From Runella sp. MFBS21 (GTDB lineage: Bacteria > Bacteroidota > Bacteroidia > Cytophagales > Spirosomataceae), in contig NZ_JARNTW010000024.1 of NCBI RefSeq assembly GCF_029433105.1, positions 1 to 64,000 on the forward strand: a DNA stretch of 64,000 nucleotides, in the 5' to 3' direction. Positions 1 through 8,014 of the stretch are shown here, piece after piece; positions within the stretch are counted from its first letter, which is position 1, and each line of letters opens with the position of its first letter. A program made the translations under genes and the position numbers. The notes under the pieces are model-generated. The model was not told where the DNA came from and did not search any database. It was given only the letters and a program-made list of their open reading frames with translations.

Positions 1-180
1 GAATGGATAAGAAGACTACCATAGATTGGCAGTTCTCATGCGAGTCTGCCAGAAATACGCTCAATCGGCACTATTCGCACGTTAATCCAAATAATATAAA
101 ATATAAAAAAACTAATTAAACAAGGTATTTAGCTTAGTTACTTAAGTAATTAAGCTAAATGAGGCTGGATATTTGATGCT

Positions 181-333
181 CAAACCCCACGCCTTTAGGC
201 TGGGGGCAGAAATTAACAAGGGTAAGTTAAGGGCTTTAGCCCTGACTTTTTTAAGTGTCATAGTTGAAAGTCAGGGCTAAAGCCCCTTTGATATTGCCCT
301 ATTTTTAGCCCCAGCCTAAAGGCGTGGGGTTTG
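181..333. repeat. Nested palindromic element
   Basis: The left outer arm (181-205) is an exact 25-base reverse complement of 309-333. Inside it, GGGCTTTAGCCCTGACTTT at 231-249 is an exact reverse complement of 267-285. The result is a double-stem structure of about 153 bases lying downstream of the SulP gene. It resembles an extragenic palindromic repeat or a small non-autonomous element, but no transposase gene or target duplication is visible. Function unknown. Confidence 0.85.
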
Positions 334-548
334 AGGAGATTCAGGGTAGTCTTGTTTTATTTTGCGTATATACTTAAGTAATAAAAAGTTAAGGGCTTTA
401 GCCCTGACTTTTTTAAGTGTCATAGTTGAAAGTCAGGGCTAAAGCCCCTTTGATATTGCCCTATTTTTAGCCCCAGCCTAAAGGCGTGGGGTTTGAGGAG
501 ATTCAGGGTAGTCTTGTTTTATTTTGCGTATATACTTAAGTAATAAAA
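224..548. repeat. Tandem duplication, two identical 162-bp units
   Basis: Bases 224-385 and 386-547 are identical over all 162 positions, and position 548 extends the match by one base. Each unit holds the inner hairpin and one outer arm of the nested palindrome, and each ends in a TACTTAAGTA palindrome (371-380 and 533-542). A related TTACTTAAGTAA lies at 138-149 within a longer inverted repeat. Complete identity suggests recent duplication or homogenisation. The rest of 1-659 shows no gene. Confidence 0.95.
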
Positions 549-659
549 CAGCATTAAACGAGGCCAAAATCACCATTAAGTATCTGGCAATCAACACAAC
601 AAATAACGATTAACTTTACACCCATTGGTATTCAGACTCTTTTACACTCATGATAGCTC

Positions 660-2054
660 TTAGGCGGGTATTGGTAATTTTGGTTTTCTTTTTCTTGCAT
701 AAAATTTATGCACCACAAAATAAAGCACCATTGCCGAAAGCACTCCCGTAAGAAAGTCCGTAACAGGTACCATTACAGCGGTGTATACCATCATGGCAAA
801 CTCAAACTTTCCTAAAGCTTTTATTTCTCTGATTTCGGCAGGTTTAATCATATTGCTAGCTACCCATACCAAAATCCCGCCAATACATGCCATAGGAATC
901 AATTCCAAATAGGGAGCCAAGTAAAAGGCCATACTAAGCTTCAAAACAGCTTTGAAATAACCCGCCAAAGGAGTCTGCGCCCCCGCTTTGATACTTGTGG
1001 CAGTTCTTGCCAACGCACCCGTACAAGGAAAGCCCTGTACCAAAGGGGCGATGATTTGAACCATGCCTTGCCCAAAAAATTCTTTATCAGGATTGAAAGG
1101 TGTGCCTTTGTTGCCAGCAAGTTTGTCGGCCATCGATGAGCACAAAATACTCTCTACACCAGACACAAACACTATCGCTCCCACAAAATAAATAATATCT
1201 AAAAACACGGCTGAAGTCATGGCAGGTAATGAAGGCGCCGTAAACACAAAGAAATTGTTGGGAATAGAGCCATAAATGTCTTTCACTAAAATAATGCCTT
1301 TGTCGGATAGTACCGTAGCAGACAACAAAGTAGCTACTCCCATCGCTATCACTGGCCCAGGAATAAAAATCGAAATCCGCAGCAGGGTTTTGGTCAATGC
1401 GAAGGTCAGCACGCCCAAAAAGACCGACCATAGGTTGATTTTGTCGAGATTATTCAATGCAGCGCCAATGTTCTTAAAAATTCCGCCTTTGATATCCTCA
1501 TCCTGCCCTAGCAAATCTTTAAAACTTTCTATCCCCAAAATATCTTCAAAGTTGGTAAGCGCAATCGCGGTAGCAATACCCACTGTAAAACCTACGATGA
1601 TTGAATTAGGAACCAATTTGGCGTATTTTCCTAACCCAAAAATCCCGAAGATAACCAAAGTAATTCCGGCCAAAATCGAACAAAAAATAAGGAACCCATG
1701 CGCTTGTTCAAAACTTCCACCATTGGTCTGGTATTTTGCAATCAAAGCCGCTACAATCGGAATAAAAGCCGCCGTAGGGCCATATACTTGATATTTAGAA
1801 CCTCCGAAAGTCCGTCCTATTACACAGGCTAATGCTCCCGCAATGATGCCGTGCTCAGGTCTCATTCCCATGGCCATTGCAAAGCCCATTGCCATCGGAA
1901 TGGCCGTCATCGCCACAATTAGCCCCGCACTAAAATCTCGATATACAGTTGTTTTCCAATTGTGCCGTTGTAGGTCTTCCCACCTACTGTCAAAAAAAGT
2001 AAAGAACAATTTGAGGCGCCCGCTGATAGTAGTAGGCGTTTTTGCGTGGTTCAT
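660..2054 (-). CDS. SulP-family anion transporter lacking a STAS domain
   Basis: Integral inner-membrane transporter of the SulP (SLC26-like) family, which moves sulfate, bicarbonate or related anions; the substrate cannot be told from sequence. The 464-residue protein opens with a cytoplasmic stretch, then the family core: a hydrophobic segment at about residues 44-62, the GPTAAFIPIVAAL stretch near residue 92, and many further membrane helices. It ends soon after the last helix in a basic tail (KRKPKLPIPA). The cytoplasmic STAS domain found at the C terminus of most SulP proteins is absent; the stop is followed by repeat DNA, so either this is a naturally short form or the tail was lost. 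The gene starts 30 bases after the UspA-like gene and probably shares its transcript. SulP fold is clear; substrate is open. Confidence 0.88.
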   Translation of the reverse strand: MNHAKTPTTISGRLKLFFTFFDSRWEDLQRHNWKTTVYRDFSAGLIVAMTAIPMAMGFAMAMGMRPEHGIIAGALACVIGRTFGGSKYQVYGPTAAFIPIVAALIAKYQTNGGSFEQAHGFLIFCSILAGITLVIFGIFGLGKYAKLVPNSIIVGFTVGIATAIALTNFEDILGIESFKDLLGQDEDIKGGIFKNIGAALNNLDKINLWSVFLGVLTFALTKTLLRISIFIPGPVIAMGVATLLSATVLSDKGIILVKDIYGSIPNNFFVFTAPSLPAMTSAVFLDIIYFVGAIVFVSGVESILCSSMADKLAGNKGTPFNPDKEFFGQGMVQIIAPLVQGFPCTGALARTATSIKAGAQTPLAGYFKAVLKLSMAFYLAPYLELIPMACIGGILVWVASNMIKPAEIREIKALGKFEFAMMVYTAVMVPVTDFLTGVLSAMVLYFVVHKFYARKRKPKLPIPA

Positions 2055-2084
2055 TGTTGTATTTGGTTACGATTTGATTTTGTC

Positions 2085-2564
2085 TCAATCCAAAAACAAC
2101 TCCGCAATACTGTCTTTTTCGGGCTTTTTCTTGTTAGTTTCCCACTCTATTTCGGTGATTTGGAGTGAACTTTGGCGAATAAAAGGCAGTGGGTCAAAGC
2201 TATTTTTATGACGTCTAAAAGTATATTTCTTAGGAATAATTGCCTCTTGTATTTGCCGGCTTTCGACCAAATGATTAAATACGCTTCTGCTTTCCCCATG
2301 AAATACTTCTATGGTGATACTCGCTATTTTGGAGGAGTATTTGTTTTGGAGAATACTACAGGCTTCCTTAAAATCATTGGTTATTAATTTATCTACCATT
2401 TCTTTGGGAGAGTAAAACAACAACTCCGTAATAGAATCTGGCGAATAGGCCGAAAACATTAAAATAATATCCAGTTCATCCGCTTCCACATTCACTATAG
2501 CTCGCTTCAACAACATCAAAGATTCAATAGAAAAATCGGTCGGGATGAGTATCGTTTTTTTCAT
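2085..2564 (-). CDS. UspA-like (universal stress protein) domain protein
   Basis: A 159-residue protein beginning MKKTILIPTDFSIES, the typical first strand and loop of the universal stress protein fold (ILxPTDFS). The alternating strand and helix pattern continues to about residue 110 (ASITIEVFHGES), and the last 45 residues are charged and poorly conserved-looking. The GxxG-x9-GS ATP-binding motif of many Usp proteins is not visible, so nucleotide binding is doubtful. It sits directly upstream of the SulP gene on the same strand, 30 bases apart, suggesting a cytoplasmic accessory or stress-sensing partner of the transporter; that role is inference. Confidence 0.65.
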   Translation of the reverse strand: MKKTILIPTDFSIESLMLLKRAIVNVEADELDIILMFSAYSPDSITELLFYSPKEMVDKLITNDFKEACSILQNKYSSKIASITIEVFHGESRSVFNHLVESRQIQEAIIPKKYTFRRHKNSFDPLPFIRQSSLQITEIEWETNKKKPEKDSIAELFLD

Positions 2565-2859
2565 ACGTTTCTTAGGAAATCTAGTTGTGTGAATTTTGTT
2601 TAAGATTTTTTAAGCAAAATTCTATATACAATTCGACCAACTTTTGAAGCTTTGTCTCTACACTTACAAAGCTACAACAGCCACATTAAAGACACCTAAG
2701 ACCTGAATTAGAATGTAATTAGAATATAGATGAAGAGATTAAAAAGGGATTAGAATATACCAAAATAAAGTCTCTTCCAATAAAAAGGCATATAAAATCT
2801 CAAAAAAAGCCAAGAAAGCTTCAGAAGAGGTTCCCCAAAGATAGGGGCATAGAAGTGAA

Positions 2860-3597
2860 TCAGTTGTGGATAGCTACGATACAATAATCTAAAGGAGTGA
2901 CGCCATCATCAGGCTTATTGTTAATCCAGATTTGTCCTTGTCCAAATACCGCCACTTGGCCATCCGTAAAAAGATTGGCCCAATAATAAAACGGCAAATC
3001 GGCTTTAAATTTTGGATGAAATATCACGTTAAACATCCTCGAAAAACTTTTGGGGTCTACTATTTCCAGTTGTTTTTTACCCACAACCACCGAAATAGGA
3101 TAACAAACATGATTGGAGAGCCATCTTCTGTCATTCATCAATATCGCCGACTTGACCCGCTTCACAAACCCCTCCACCTCGACTGTTGTACCGTACAAAT
3201 CACTATAACGACGCTCATAGCTTCCACTACAAATAGTGGCTAGGGTCATTTTGAACTTTACTCTTTTGGTACCAGAAGGGTTGTTCCACTCTCCTTCAAG
3301 TCTCTCCAGATCATCGTTAATCACTTTTCCTTTAAAAAAACCCGTCTCTTTTTCGTTGAAAGTTTCGGTTAGTTCGATTTCATCTCCTTTCAGATGTCCT
3401 GTGATTTCAATTTTAGTCTGATATCTTTTATAGAGATAATTTCCTTTGATGGCTCCATCATCAAAAAGAAAAAGAGAAATTCTCATTTCTGAGGTACCAA
3501 TTTTTCCCTCAAAATCGTTCCAGGCGTTTTTTTCGAGAGCAAAAGAATTTGAAAAAGAAGCAAAAAAAAACAAAGACAGCAGGGAGAGTTTCTTCAT
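2860..3597 (-). CDS. Secreted protein of unknown function
   Basis: 245 residues with a clear Sec signal peptide (MKKLSLLSLFFFASFSNSFA, cleavage near residue 20), so periplasmic or outer-surface. Residues 25-120 look like a beta-rich module with repeated short strands (FEGKIG, GAIKGNYLY, EITGHLKGDEIELTETF), of the kind seen in secreted proteins that describe a small beta sandwich or barrel. The second half (about 125-245) contains a different domain with YYWANLFTDGQVAVFGQGQIWIN, loosely like a nuclear-transport-factor-2-type fold. I do not recognise the family. A TACTTTTG element at 3631-3638 on the minus strand fits a Bacteroidota -7 box with a leader of about 27 bases. Confidence 0.6.
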   Translation of the reverse strand: MKKLSLLSLFFFASFSNSFALEKNAWNDFEGKIGTSEMRISLFLFDDGAIKGNYLYKRYQTKIEITGHLKGDEIELTETFNEKETGFFKGKVINDDLERLEGEWNNPSGTKRVKFKMTLATICSGSYERRYSDLYGTTVEVEGFVKRVKSAILMNDRRWLSNHVCYPISVVVGKKQLEIVDPKSFSRMFNVIFHPKFKADLPFYYWANLFTDGQVAVFGQGQIWINNKPDDGVTPLDYCIVAIHN

Positions 3598-3900
3598 GTA
3601 TGAAAAAAGGCACTTTTAAATGAATGAGCACAAAAGTAATTTTTGGTAAGCGCAATTTACACACGAACTAACAGCCCTACAAGAAATTAACGCGCCAAAA
3701 TATTATTTTTTATTTCAAGCCATTTTCTCATAAAAATCAAAGGAAAAGGAAAAGAAACATACGTAGTATGTCTAAATTCAGGGGAGATATTGCTTGCAAT
3801 GCAGCTAACAGAAAGAAAACAGACATATCTCTTCAAAAGCGTAAAACCTTAGACTAGGGAGTAGGATACAAGTGCTCAAGCAGGACGATTAAAAATAGCA

Positions 3901-3928
3901 AAAGCCGCTTCTAATAGAAAGCGGCTTT
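3901..3928 (-). terminator. Hairpin with U-run on the minus strand
   Basis: AAAGCCGCTT pairs with AAGCGGCTTT around a short loop. Read on the minus strand the stem is followed by TTTTGCTATTTTT, which fits an intrinsic terminator; the plus-strand side is less U-rich. The nearest minus-strand gene upstream ends at 4597, about 670 bases away. Confidence 0.6.
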
Positions 3929-3989
3929 GATGGCTGAATAACGCAGATGTATATAAAACGCTTAACCCTATTAAATAGTTTGCGTCTTG

Positions 3990-4212
3990 AAAAATAATAT
4001 CATAATTTTTCAAAAAGTGAATAAATTTCATAAAATGTAGTTTAAACTACCTAGTGCTGCTCCATCCTTCCATGTGGGAGTCTAAAAAAACAGCGATTAT
4101 AAAAAACCACTAAAAGTGCTTTCGCCCCATTAGCTAGTCAAGCTTCATTAGAAAATAATGTAATAATTTTTCAAAAAAACGGATTATTATTGCAAAAAGT
4201 AGTTTAAACTAC
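3990..4212. promoter_or_regulatory. Duplicated block with palindrome GTAGTTTAAACTAC
   Basis: Two copies (about 3990-4050 and 4151-4212) share an AATAAT...TAATTTTTCAAAAA segment followed 20-25 bases later by the perfect 14-bp palindrome GTAGTTTAAACTAC (4037-4050 and 4199-4212). The sequence between the shared parts has diverged, while the palindrome is exact. The second copy ends 21 bases before the start codon at 4234, so these look like paired operators for that gene; the binding protein is unknown. Confidence 0.5.
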
Positions 4213-4233
4213 ACTTATCCCAACCCCTAAGCG

Positions 4234-4557
4234 ATGTTGCAACAAACGATATACGAAGTAAAAGTCACCTATATAGGCGCCCTCAACAACCTCCGAGAGA
4301 GAGAACCGTTTATGTGTTATTTTTCAAATTTGAAGAAGACTATCGAAAACATCTCCGCTCAACTTGCCCTCAACGGGTGGCCTCTTAAGCTCAATTATTC
4401 GGCCGTATACCGAAGCCTACACGCCAAAGGAAAGTATAGTTGTGATTTTGATGTAGCGGGCAACAAAGTATTCAAAATCACCATTACCCCCCAAATCCTC
4501 AATCCTACCTTGAGTACTTTAGGTATTGACGAAATGCCGATTGCGAAGCCCAAATAA
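4234..4557 (+). CDS. Small protein of unknown function
   Basis: 107 residues, no signal peptide or membrane segment, beginning MLQQTIYEVKVTYIGALNNLREREPF. An alternation of short strands and one helix (about residues 30-45, FSNLKKTIENISAQLALNGW) suggests a compact alpha/beta domain. I do not recognise the family. It is divergent from nothing and convergent with the CCA-adding enzyme gene, whose end is 39 bases away. The two palindromic blocks just upstream suggest tight transcriptional control. Codon use looks like that of the neighbours. Confidence 0.6.
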   Translation: MLQQTIYEVKVTYIGALNNLREREPFMCYFSNLKKTIENISAQLALNGWPLKLNYSAVYRSLHAKGKYSCDFDVAGNKVFKITITPQILNPTLSTLGIDEMPIAKPK

Positions 4558-4596
4558 AACCCTCCTAAACTCGCCCCCCAAATGCTACTGCCAAGT

Positions 4597-6015
4597 TTAA
4601 GAAACTGCTTGGGGAGTAAGTCCTAATTTTTTACCTTCTTCAACCATAAAAGCAAAGGCAGGCTCATAAAGATTAGGAATAATACCGTCCAAAATAGCCT
4701 CACGAACGGCGGTTTTGATGATACCGACTTCGGCGGAGGGTGAAATACCAAATGTTTTCATGATGACTTCACCCGAAATCACGGGCTGGAAATTTCGGAT
4801 TTGGTCTCTTTCTTCTAAATCATAGAGTTTTTGCTCAACCTTATCAAAATTGGTCAAATGCTTCTTGACTTTGTCAGGATTTTTGGAAGTAATATCGGCC
4901 CTACAAAGCGTCATGAGTGCTTCCAAATCATCTCCCGCATCAAAAAGGAGCCGCCGCAATGCTGAGTCTGTGACTTCTTCCTTAGTGAGAGCAATAGGTC
5001 TCAAATGCAACCGCACCAGCTTCTGAACAAACTTCATATTTTCGTTCATCGGGAGCTTCATTTGACGAAAAATCCGTGGCGTAAGGCGCGCTCCCAAGTC
5101 TTCATGTCCATGAAAAGTCCACCCTACTTTAGGGTCAAAACGCTTGGTGGCGGGCTTGGCTATGTCGTGCATGATGGCTGCCCATCGCAGCCAAAGGTTG
5201 TCTGTATTTTTGGAGATATTGTCTAGTACTTGTAAAGTATGGTAAAAATTATCTTTATGCCCTTTACCATCTTGATATTGAGCGCCTAGCAGTTCTACAA
5301 ACTCCGGAAATATTCTTTTTAAGATACCCGCTTGGTGTAGCAATTTGAATCCATATGAGGGCACTGACGACAATATGATTTTATTGAGTTCGTCATTGAT
5401 ACGTTCTTTTGAAATGATATCAATTCGCTCAGCGGTTTTAATCAGCCCGTCAAAGGTATCGGCATCTATGTCAAAGTTCAACTGAGACGCAAAGCGCACC
5501 GCTCGCATCATACGCAGCGGATCGTCAGAGAATGTAATTTCGGGATTGAGTGGGGTTCGGATTATTTTTTTTCGTAAATCTCCCATGCCATTGAAAGGGT
5601 CGACCAACTCCCCAAAGGTATTGGAATGCAGGCTTATCCCCATGGCATTGATGGTAAAATCACGGCGATTTTGGTCGTCTTGTAGTGTACCATCTTCCAC
5701 AATAGGTTTTCGGGATTCGGTACGATACGATTCACGACGCGCCCCTACAAACTCCACCTCTAAATCTTCTACTTTCAACTGAGCCGTCCCAAAATTTTTG
5801 AAGACATTGACTTGGACACCAAGCTTGTGTGCCACGCTTTCGGCTAAGGCGATGCCACTGCCTACACTTACTACATCGATATCTTTGGAGGGACGCTTTA
5901 GTATCAAATCTCTCACATAACCACCTATCACATAAGCATCTACGCCCAGGTCAGTAGCACATTGAGCAATCACTTCAAATATGGGATGTTTTTCTAAAAC
6001 TTCGCGAAAATTCAT
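4597..6015 (-). CDS. cca: CCA tRNA nucleotidyltransferase with HD domain
   Basis: Adds or repairs the 3'-CCA of tRNAs in the cytoplasm. The 472-residue protein has the class II nucleotidyltransferase head: GGYVRDLILKRPSKDIDVVS near residues 31-50, giving the G-G-x-V-R-D motif and the catalytic D-x-D pair, followed by RRDFTINAMG near residue 117 and the DDPLRMMRAVRFA flexible-loop motif near 163. An HD phosphohydrolase domain follows (HTLQVLDN near 260 and IMHDIAKPATK near 282). This head plus HD architecture is usual for Bacteroidota. The start is an ATG, with a TACCTTTG -7-like box at 6038-6045 on the minus strand. The tRNA-Leu gene in this window lacks an encoded CCA, consistent with a need for this enzyme. 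Stand-alone polyA polymerase activity is a less likely alternative. Confidence 0.95.
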   Translation of the reverse strand: MNFREVLEKHPIFEVIAQCATDLGVDAYVIGGYVRDLILKRPSKDIDVVSVGSGIALAESVAHKLGVQVNVFKNFGTAQLKVEDLEVEFVGARRESYRTESRKPIVEDGTLQDDQNRRDFTINAMGISLHSNTFGELVDPFNGMGDLRKKIIRTPLNPEITFSDDPLRMMRAVRFASQLNFDIDADTFDGLIKTAERIDIISKERINDELNKIILSSVPSYGFKLLHQAGILKRIFPEFVELLGAQYQDGKGHKDNFYHTLQVLDNISKNTDNLWLRWAAIMHDIAKPATKRFDPKVGWTFHGHEDLGARLTPRIFRQMKLPMNENMKFVQKLVRLHLRPIALTKEEVTDSALRRLLFDAGDDLEALMTLCRADITSKNPDKVKKHLTNFDKVEQKLYDLEERDQIRNFQPVISGEVIMKTFGISPSAEVGIIKTAVREAILDGIIPNLYEPAFAFMVEEGKKLGLTPQAVS

Positions 6016-6231
6016 TTTTAACTAACTTTACAATCTACAAAGGTAGCATTTGTCACGCTGTAAGTATTGATAAAACCTACAAAAGCGTCTAAAAAAGGAG
6101 GGAATCTTTTTTGGGTCAAACTTTCGATTGTCAATCTTTGTTAGAATACGAGTATAGTTTAGCCTTATTTTTAAAAAACAGATAGGGATATTTGGTTTGT
6201 AGCGAACCATTCACCCACAACGATATAGAAA

Positions 6232-6756
6232 ATGGAAGAAATCATCAATCGCGTAGCTAAAAGCGGCCTTATTACTTTAGACTTAGAAGATTATTATCAT
6301 CAAGGAGAGCGAGTGGTTTATGACCTGAAAGACAATCTCTTCATGGGGATGATTCTGAAAGAGAAGGATTTTAGAGAATTCTTAAAAAATCATGATTGGT
6401 CCCAATACACAGGCAAAAATGTGGCAGTGGGCTGTAGTGAAGAGGCCATCATTCCTACTTGGGCCTATATGCTGTTGACCTTACACCTAAGCCCTTATGC
6501 CCATACGGTGGTTTTTGGAGACCTAAATGATTTGGAAGAAAAGCTTTTTTTTGATGCCATCACCAGCATCGACCCTGAAGAATATAGAGATGCACGCGTG
6601 GTAGTGAAAGGTTGTAGTAAGCATCCCGTTCCGACGGCAGCTTATGTAGAAATCACCCGCAAACTTCAGCCCGTCGTTCAAACTTTAATGTTTGGTGAAC
6701 CTTGCAGCACGGTTCCACTTTACAAAAGACCCAAAGCATTGGCTCCTACCACTTAA
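6232..6756 (+). CDS. DUF2480 family protein
   Basis: A 174-residue cytoplasmic protein matching the DUF2480 family, conserved across Bacteroidota and of unknown function. Visible hallmarks are the N-terminal EIINRVAKSGLITLDLEDYY, the GMILKEKDFREFLKNHDWSQY segment, a V-x-C-S-x-E-A-I-I-P-x-W-A-Y motif near residues 65-77, and a late V-V-V-K-G-C-S motif near 125. The conserved cysteines could bind metal or act in redox chemistry, but that is only inference. It is monocistronic, divergent from the CCA enzyme and convergent with the HMG-CoA-lyase-like gene, from which it is separated by an inverted repeat. Confidence 0.85.
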   Translation: MEEIINRVAKSGLITLDLEDYYHQGERVVYDLKDNLFMGMILKEKDFREFLKNHDWSQYTGKNVAVGCSEEAIIPTWAYMLLTLHLSPYAHTVVFGDLNDLEEKLFFDAITSIDPEEYRDARVVVKGCSKHPVPTAAYVEITRKLQPVVQTLMFGEPCSTVPLYKRPKALAPTT

Positions 6757-6790
6757 AAGATGCCAATGGGGTTAGCTTTAGAGATAAGTA

Positions 6791-6821
6791 GAGGTTCCAA
6801 GTTTTGAAAACTTGGAACCTC
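6791..6821. terminator. Inverted repeat between convergent genes
   Basis: GAGGTTCCAAGTTTT at 6791-6805 is exactly complementary to 6807-6821, giving a long stem with a minimal loop between two convergent genes. Neither side has a strong U-run, so it may work as a bidirectional terminator or simply as an extragenic palindrome. Confidence 0.5.
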
Positions 6822-6833
6822 TCACTTTGCTTC

Positions 6834-7709
6834 CTACCCAAATACATATTGAGAAGCCAACATAGCCTGTGCTAGCTTTATTTCATCAATCTCGAGCTTA
6901 GCACCTAGCTGCCGCAACTCCCCTACTACCAATTCAGTAGCCATATTTCCAACAAGCTCATTTTCGGCAAGCGGGCATCCTCCAAATCCTCTTACCGCAC
7001 AATCCATCCTTTTGACGCCTGCTTTGAAAGCAGCTTTTACTTTTTTGGGCACATGACTTGATTTAGCATGTAAATGAGCCCCAAACTCTACCTCAGGAAA
7101 ACGTTTGATAAGGTGTCCAAACAATGTTTTGATAGCGTCGGTAGTACTACTTCCTATGGTATCCGAAGGGGCTATAATGTGGATTCCCATTTTTACCAAT
7201 CGCTCGGCAAACTGCTCCACAATCTCTGGGCTATAAGCTTCACCGTAAGGATTGCCAAAGCCCATTGACAAATAAACCACCAGTTGTTTGTTTGATTTTA
7301 CACAAACATTCTGAATTTCGCCTACTTCTCCAAAAGCCGCTTCAATGGTTTTATTGGTATTTTTGAGTTGGAAGGTTTCGGAGACCGACAAAGGAAAACC
7401 CAAATAACTAATTTCGTCAAAATGAGCCGCTTCTTCTGCCCCTCTGAGATTGGCAATAATCGCGAGCAATTTGGTTTTGGTAGCCGACATATCAAGCTTG
7501 CTTACCACCTCAGCAGTATCACGCATTTGAGGAATGGCTTTGGGAGAAACAAAACTCCCAAAATCAAGCGTATCAAACCCTACTTGCAGGAGGTTATTCA
7601 AATAGTTGATTTTGACTTCTGTCGGTACAAAATTAGGAAGGCCTTGCATGGCATCCCGTGGGCATTCGATGAGTTTCAAGGAATAGATATATTTAGGAGA
7701 ATTAGACAA
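6834..7709 (-). CDS. Hydroxymethylglutaryl-CoA lyase-like enzyme
   Basis: TIM-barrel enzyme of the HMG-CoA lyase/isopropylmalate synthase superfamily; HMG-CoA lyase cleaves HMG-CoA to acetyl-CoA and acetoacetate in leucine and ketone-body metabolism. Seen in 291 residues: LIECPRDAMQG near residue 14 in place of the usual E-x-x-R-D-G-x-Q, the strand GFDTLDFGSFVSP, the metal-binding GAHLHAKSSH near residue 213, and the flexible-loop GFGGCPLAENELVGNMAT near 242 carrying the catalytic-type cysteine. The start is TTG at 7709, with an in-frame TAA directly upstream, so no earlier start exists. It follows the MoaD-like gene by 11 bases and ends the four-gene run. The altered first motif leaves substrate identity open. 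Confidence 0.82.
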   Translation of the reverse strand: MSNSPKYIYSLKLIECPRDAMQGLPNFVPTEVKINYLNNLLQVGFDTLDFGSFVSPKAIPQMRDTAEVVSKLDMSATKTKLLAIIANLRGAEEAAHFDEISYLGFPLSVSETFQLKNTNKTIEAAFGEVGEIQNVCVKSNKQLVVYLSMGFGNPYGEAYSPEIVEQFAERLVKMGIHIIAPSDTIGSSTTDAIKTLFGHLIKRFPEVEFGAHLHAKSSHVPKKVKAAFKAGVKRMDCAVRGFGGCPLAENELVGNMATELVVGELRQLGAKLEIDEIKLAQAMLASQYVFG

Positions 7710-7720
7710 TTAACACATTT

Positions 7721-7963
7721 TTAGCCTCCACTAACGGGCGGAATCAGTACAATTTCATCATTAACGCGTAGCACCGCATCGTCGTTGGCGTATTCGGTAT
7801 TGATAGCCACTCGAAGAGAAGCTAATTTTTGAAAATCAGGGAATTGTTGAATCAAAACTGCTTTTAAATCAGCCACCGTAGCCGTGTCTGCCAACTCCAC
7901 TGAATGTTCCAGCTGCCCGATGATTTCTTTGGCAATGCCAAAAGCGATAATTTTTAAGTTCAT
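7721..7963 (-). CDS. MoaD/ThiS-like sulfur-carrier protein
   Basis: An 80-residue ubiquitin-fold protein ending in Pro-Pro-Val-Ser-Gly-Gly, the C-terminal double glycine that is adenylated and thiocarboxylated in MoaD and ThiS. The pattern IIAFGIAKEIIG...ELADTATVADLKAVLIQQFP...LRVAINTEYANDDAVLRVNDEIVLIPPVSGG matches MoaD, the small subunit of molybdopterin synthase. No MoaE, MoeB or other cofactor gene is present in this window. It lies between the VWA gene (51 bases) and the HMG-CoA-lyase-like gene (11 bases), so cotranscription is probable. A role in molybdenum cofactor synthesis is the default reading; use as a sulfur carrier or protein modifier with its neighbours is only a possibility. 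Confidence 0.85.
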   Translation of the reverse strand: MNLKIIAFGIAKEIIGQLEHSVELADTATVADLKAVLIQQFPDFQKLASLRVAINTEYANDDAVLRVNDEIVLIPPVSGG

Positions 7964-8014
7964 GCGATACCAAAATGTCTATAGTCGTTACAACAGTTCT
8001 TATTTCAAAAACAT

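Larger units (their letters stand above)
3598..4233. other. Intergenic region with repeats and a hairpin
   Basis: No convincing gene in 636 bases. It contains the minus-strand-oriented hairpin at 3901-3928 and two diverged copies of a block ending in the palindrome GTAGTTTAAACTAC, both described separately. The remainder is AT-rich without recognisable signals. Confidence 0.6.

Noticed and set aside
1276-1791. A 171-residue plus-strand protein
   Set aside because: It lies antisense within the conserved SulP gene and has a composition that follows that gene's codons.
3990-4212. A link between the 162-base offset here and the 162-base tandem repeat at 224-548
   Set aside because: The sequences are unrelated and the matching distance is probably coincidence.
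6028-6210. A 60-residue minus-strand protein
   Set aside because: It runs through the CCA-enzyme promoter and has no support beyond being open.
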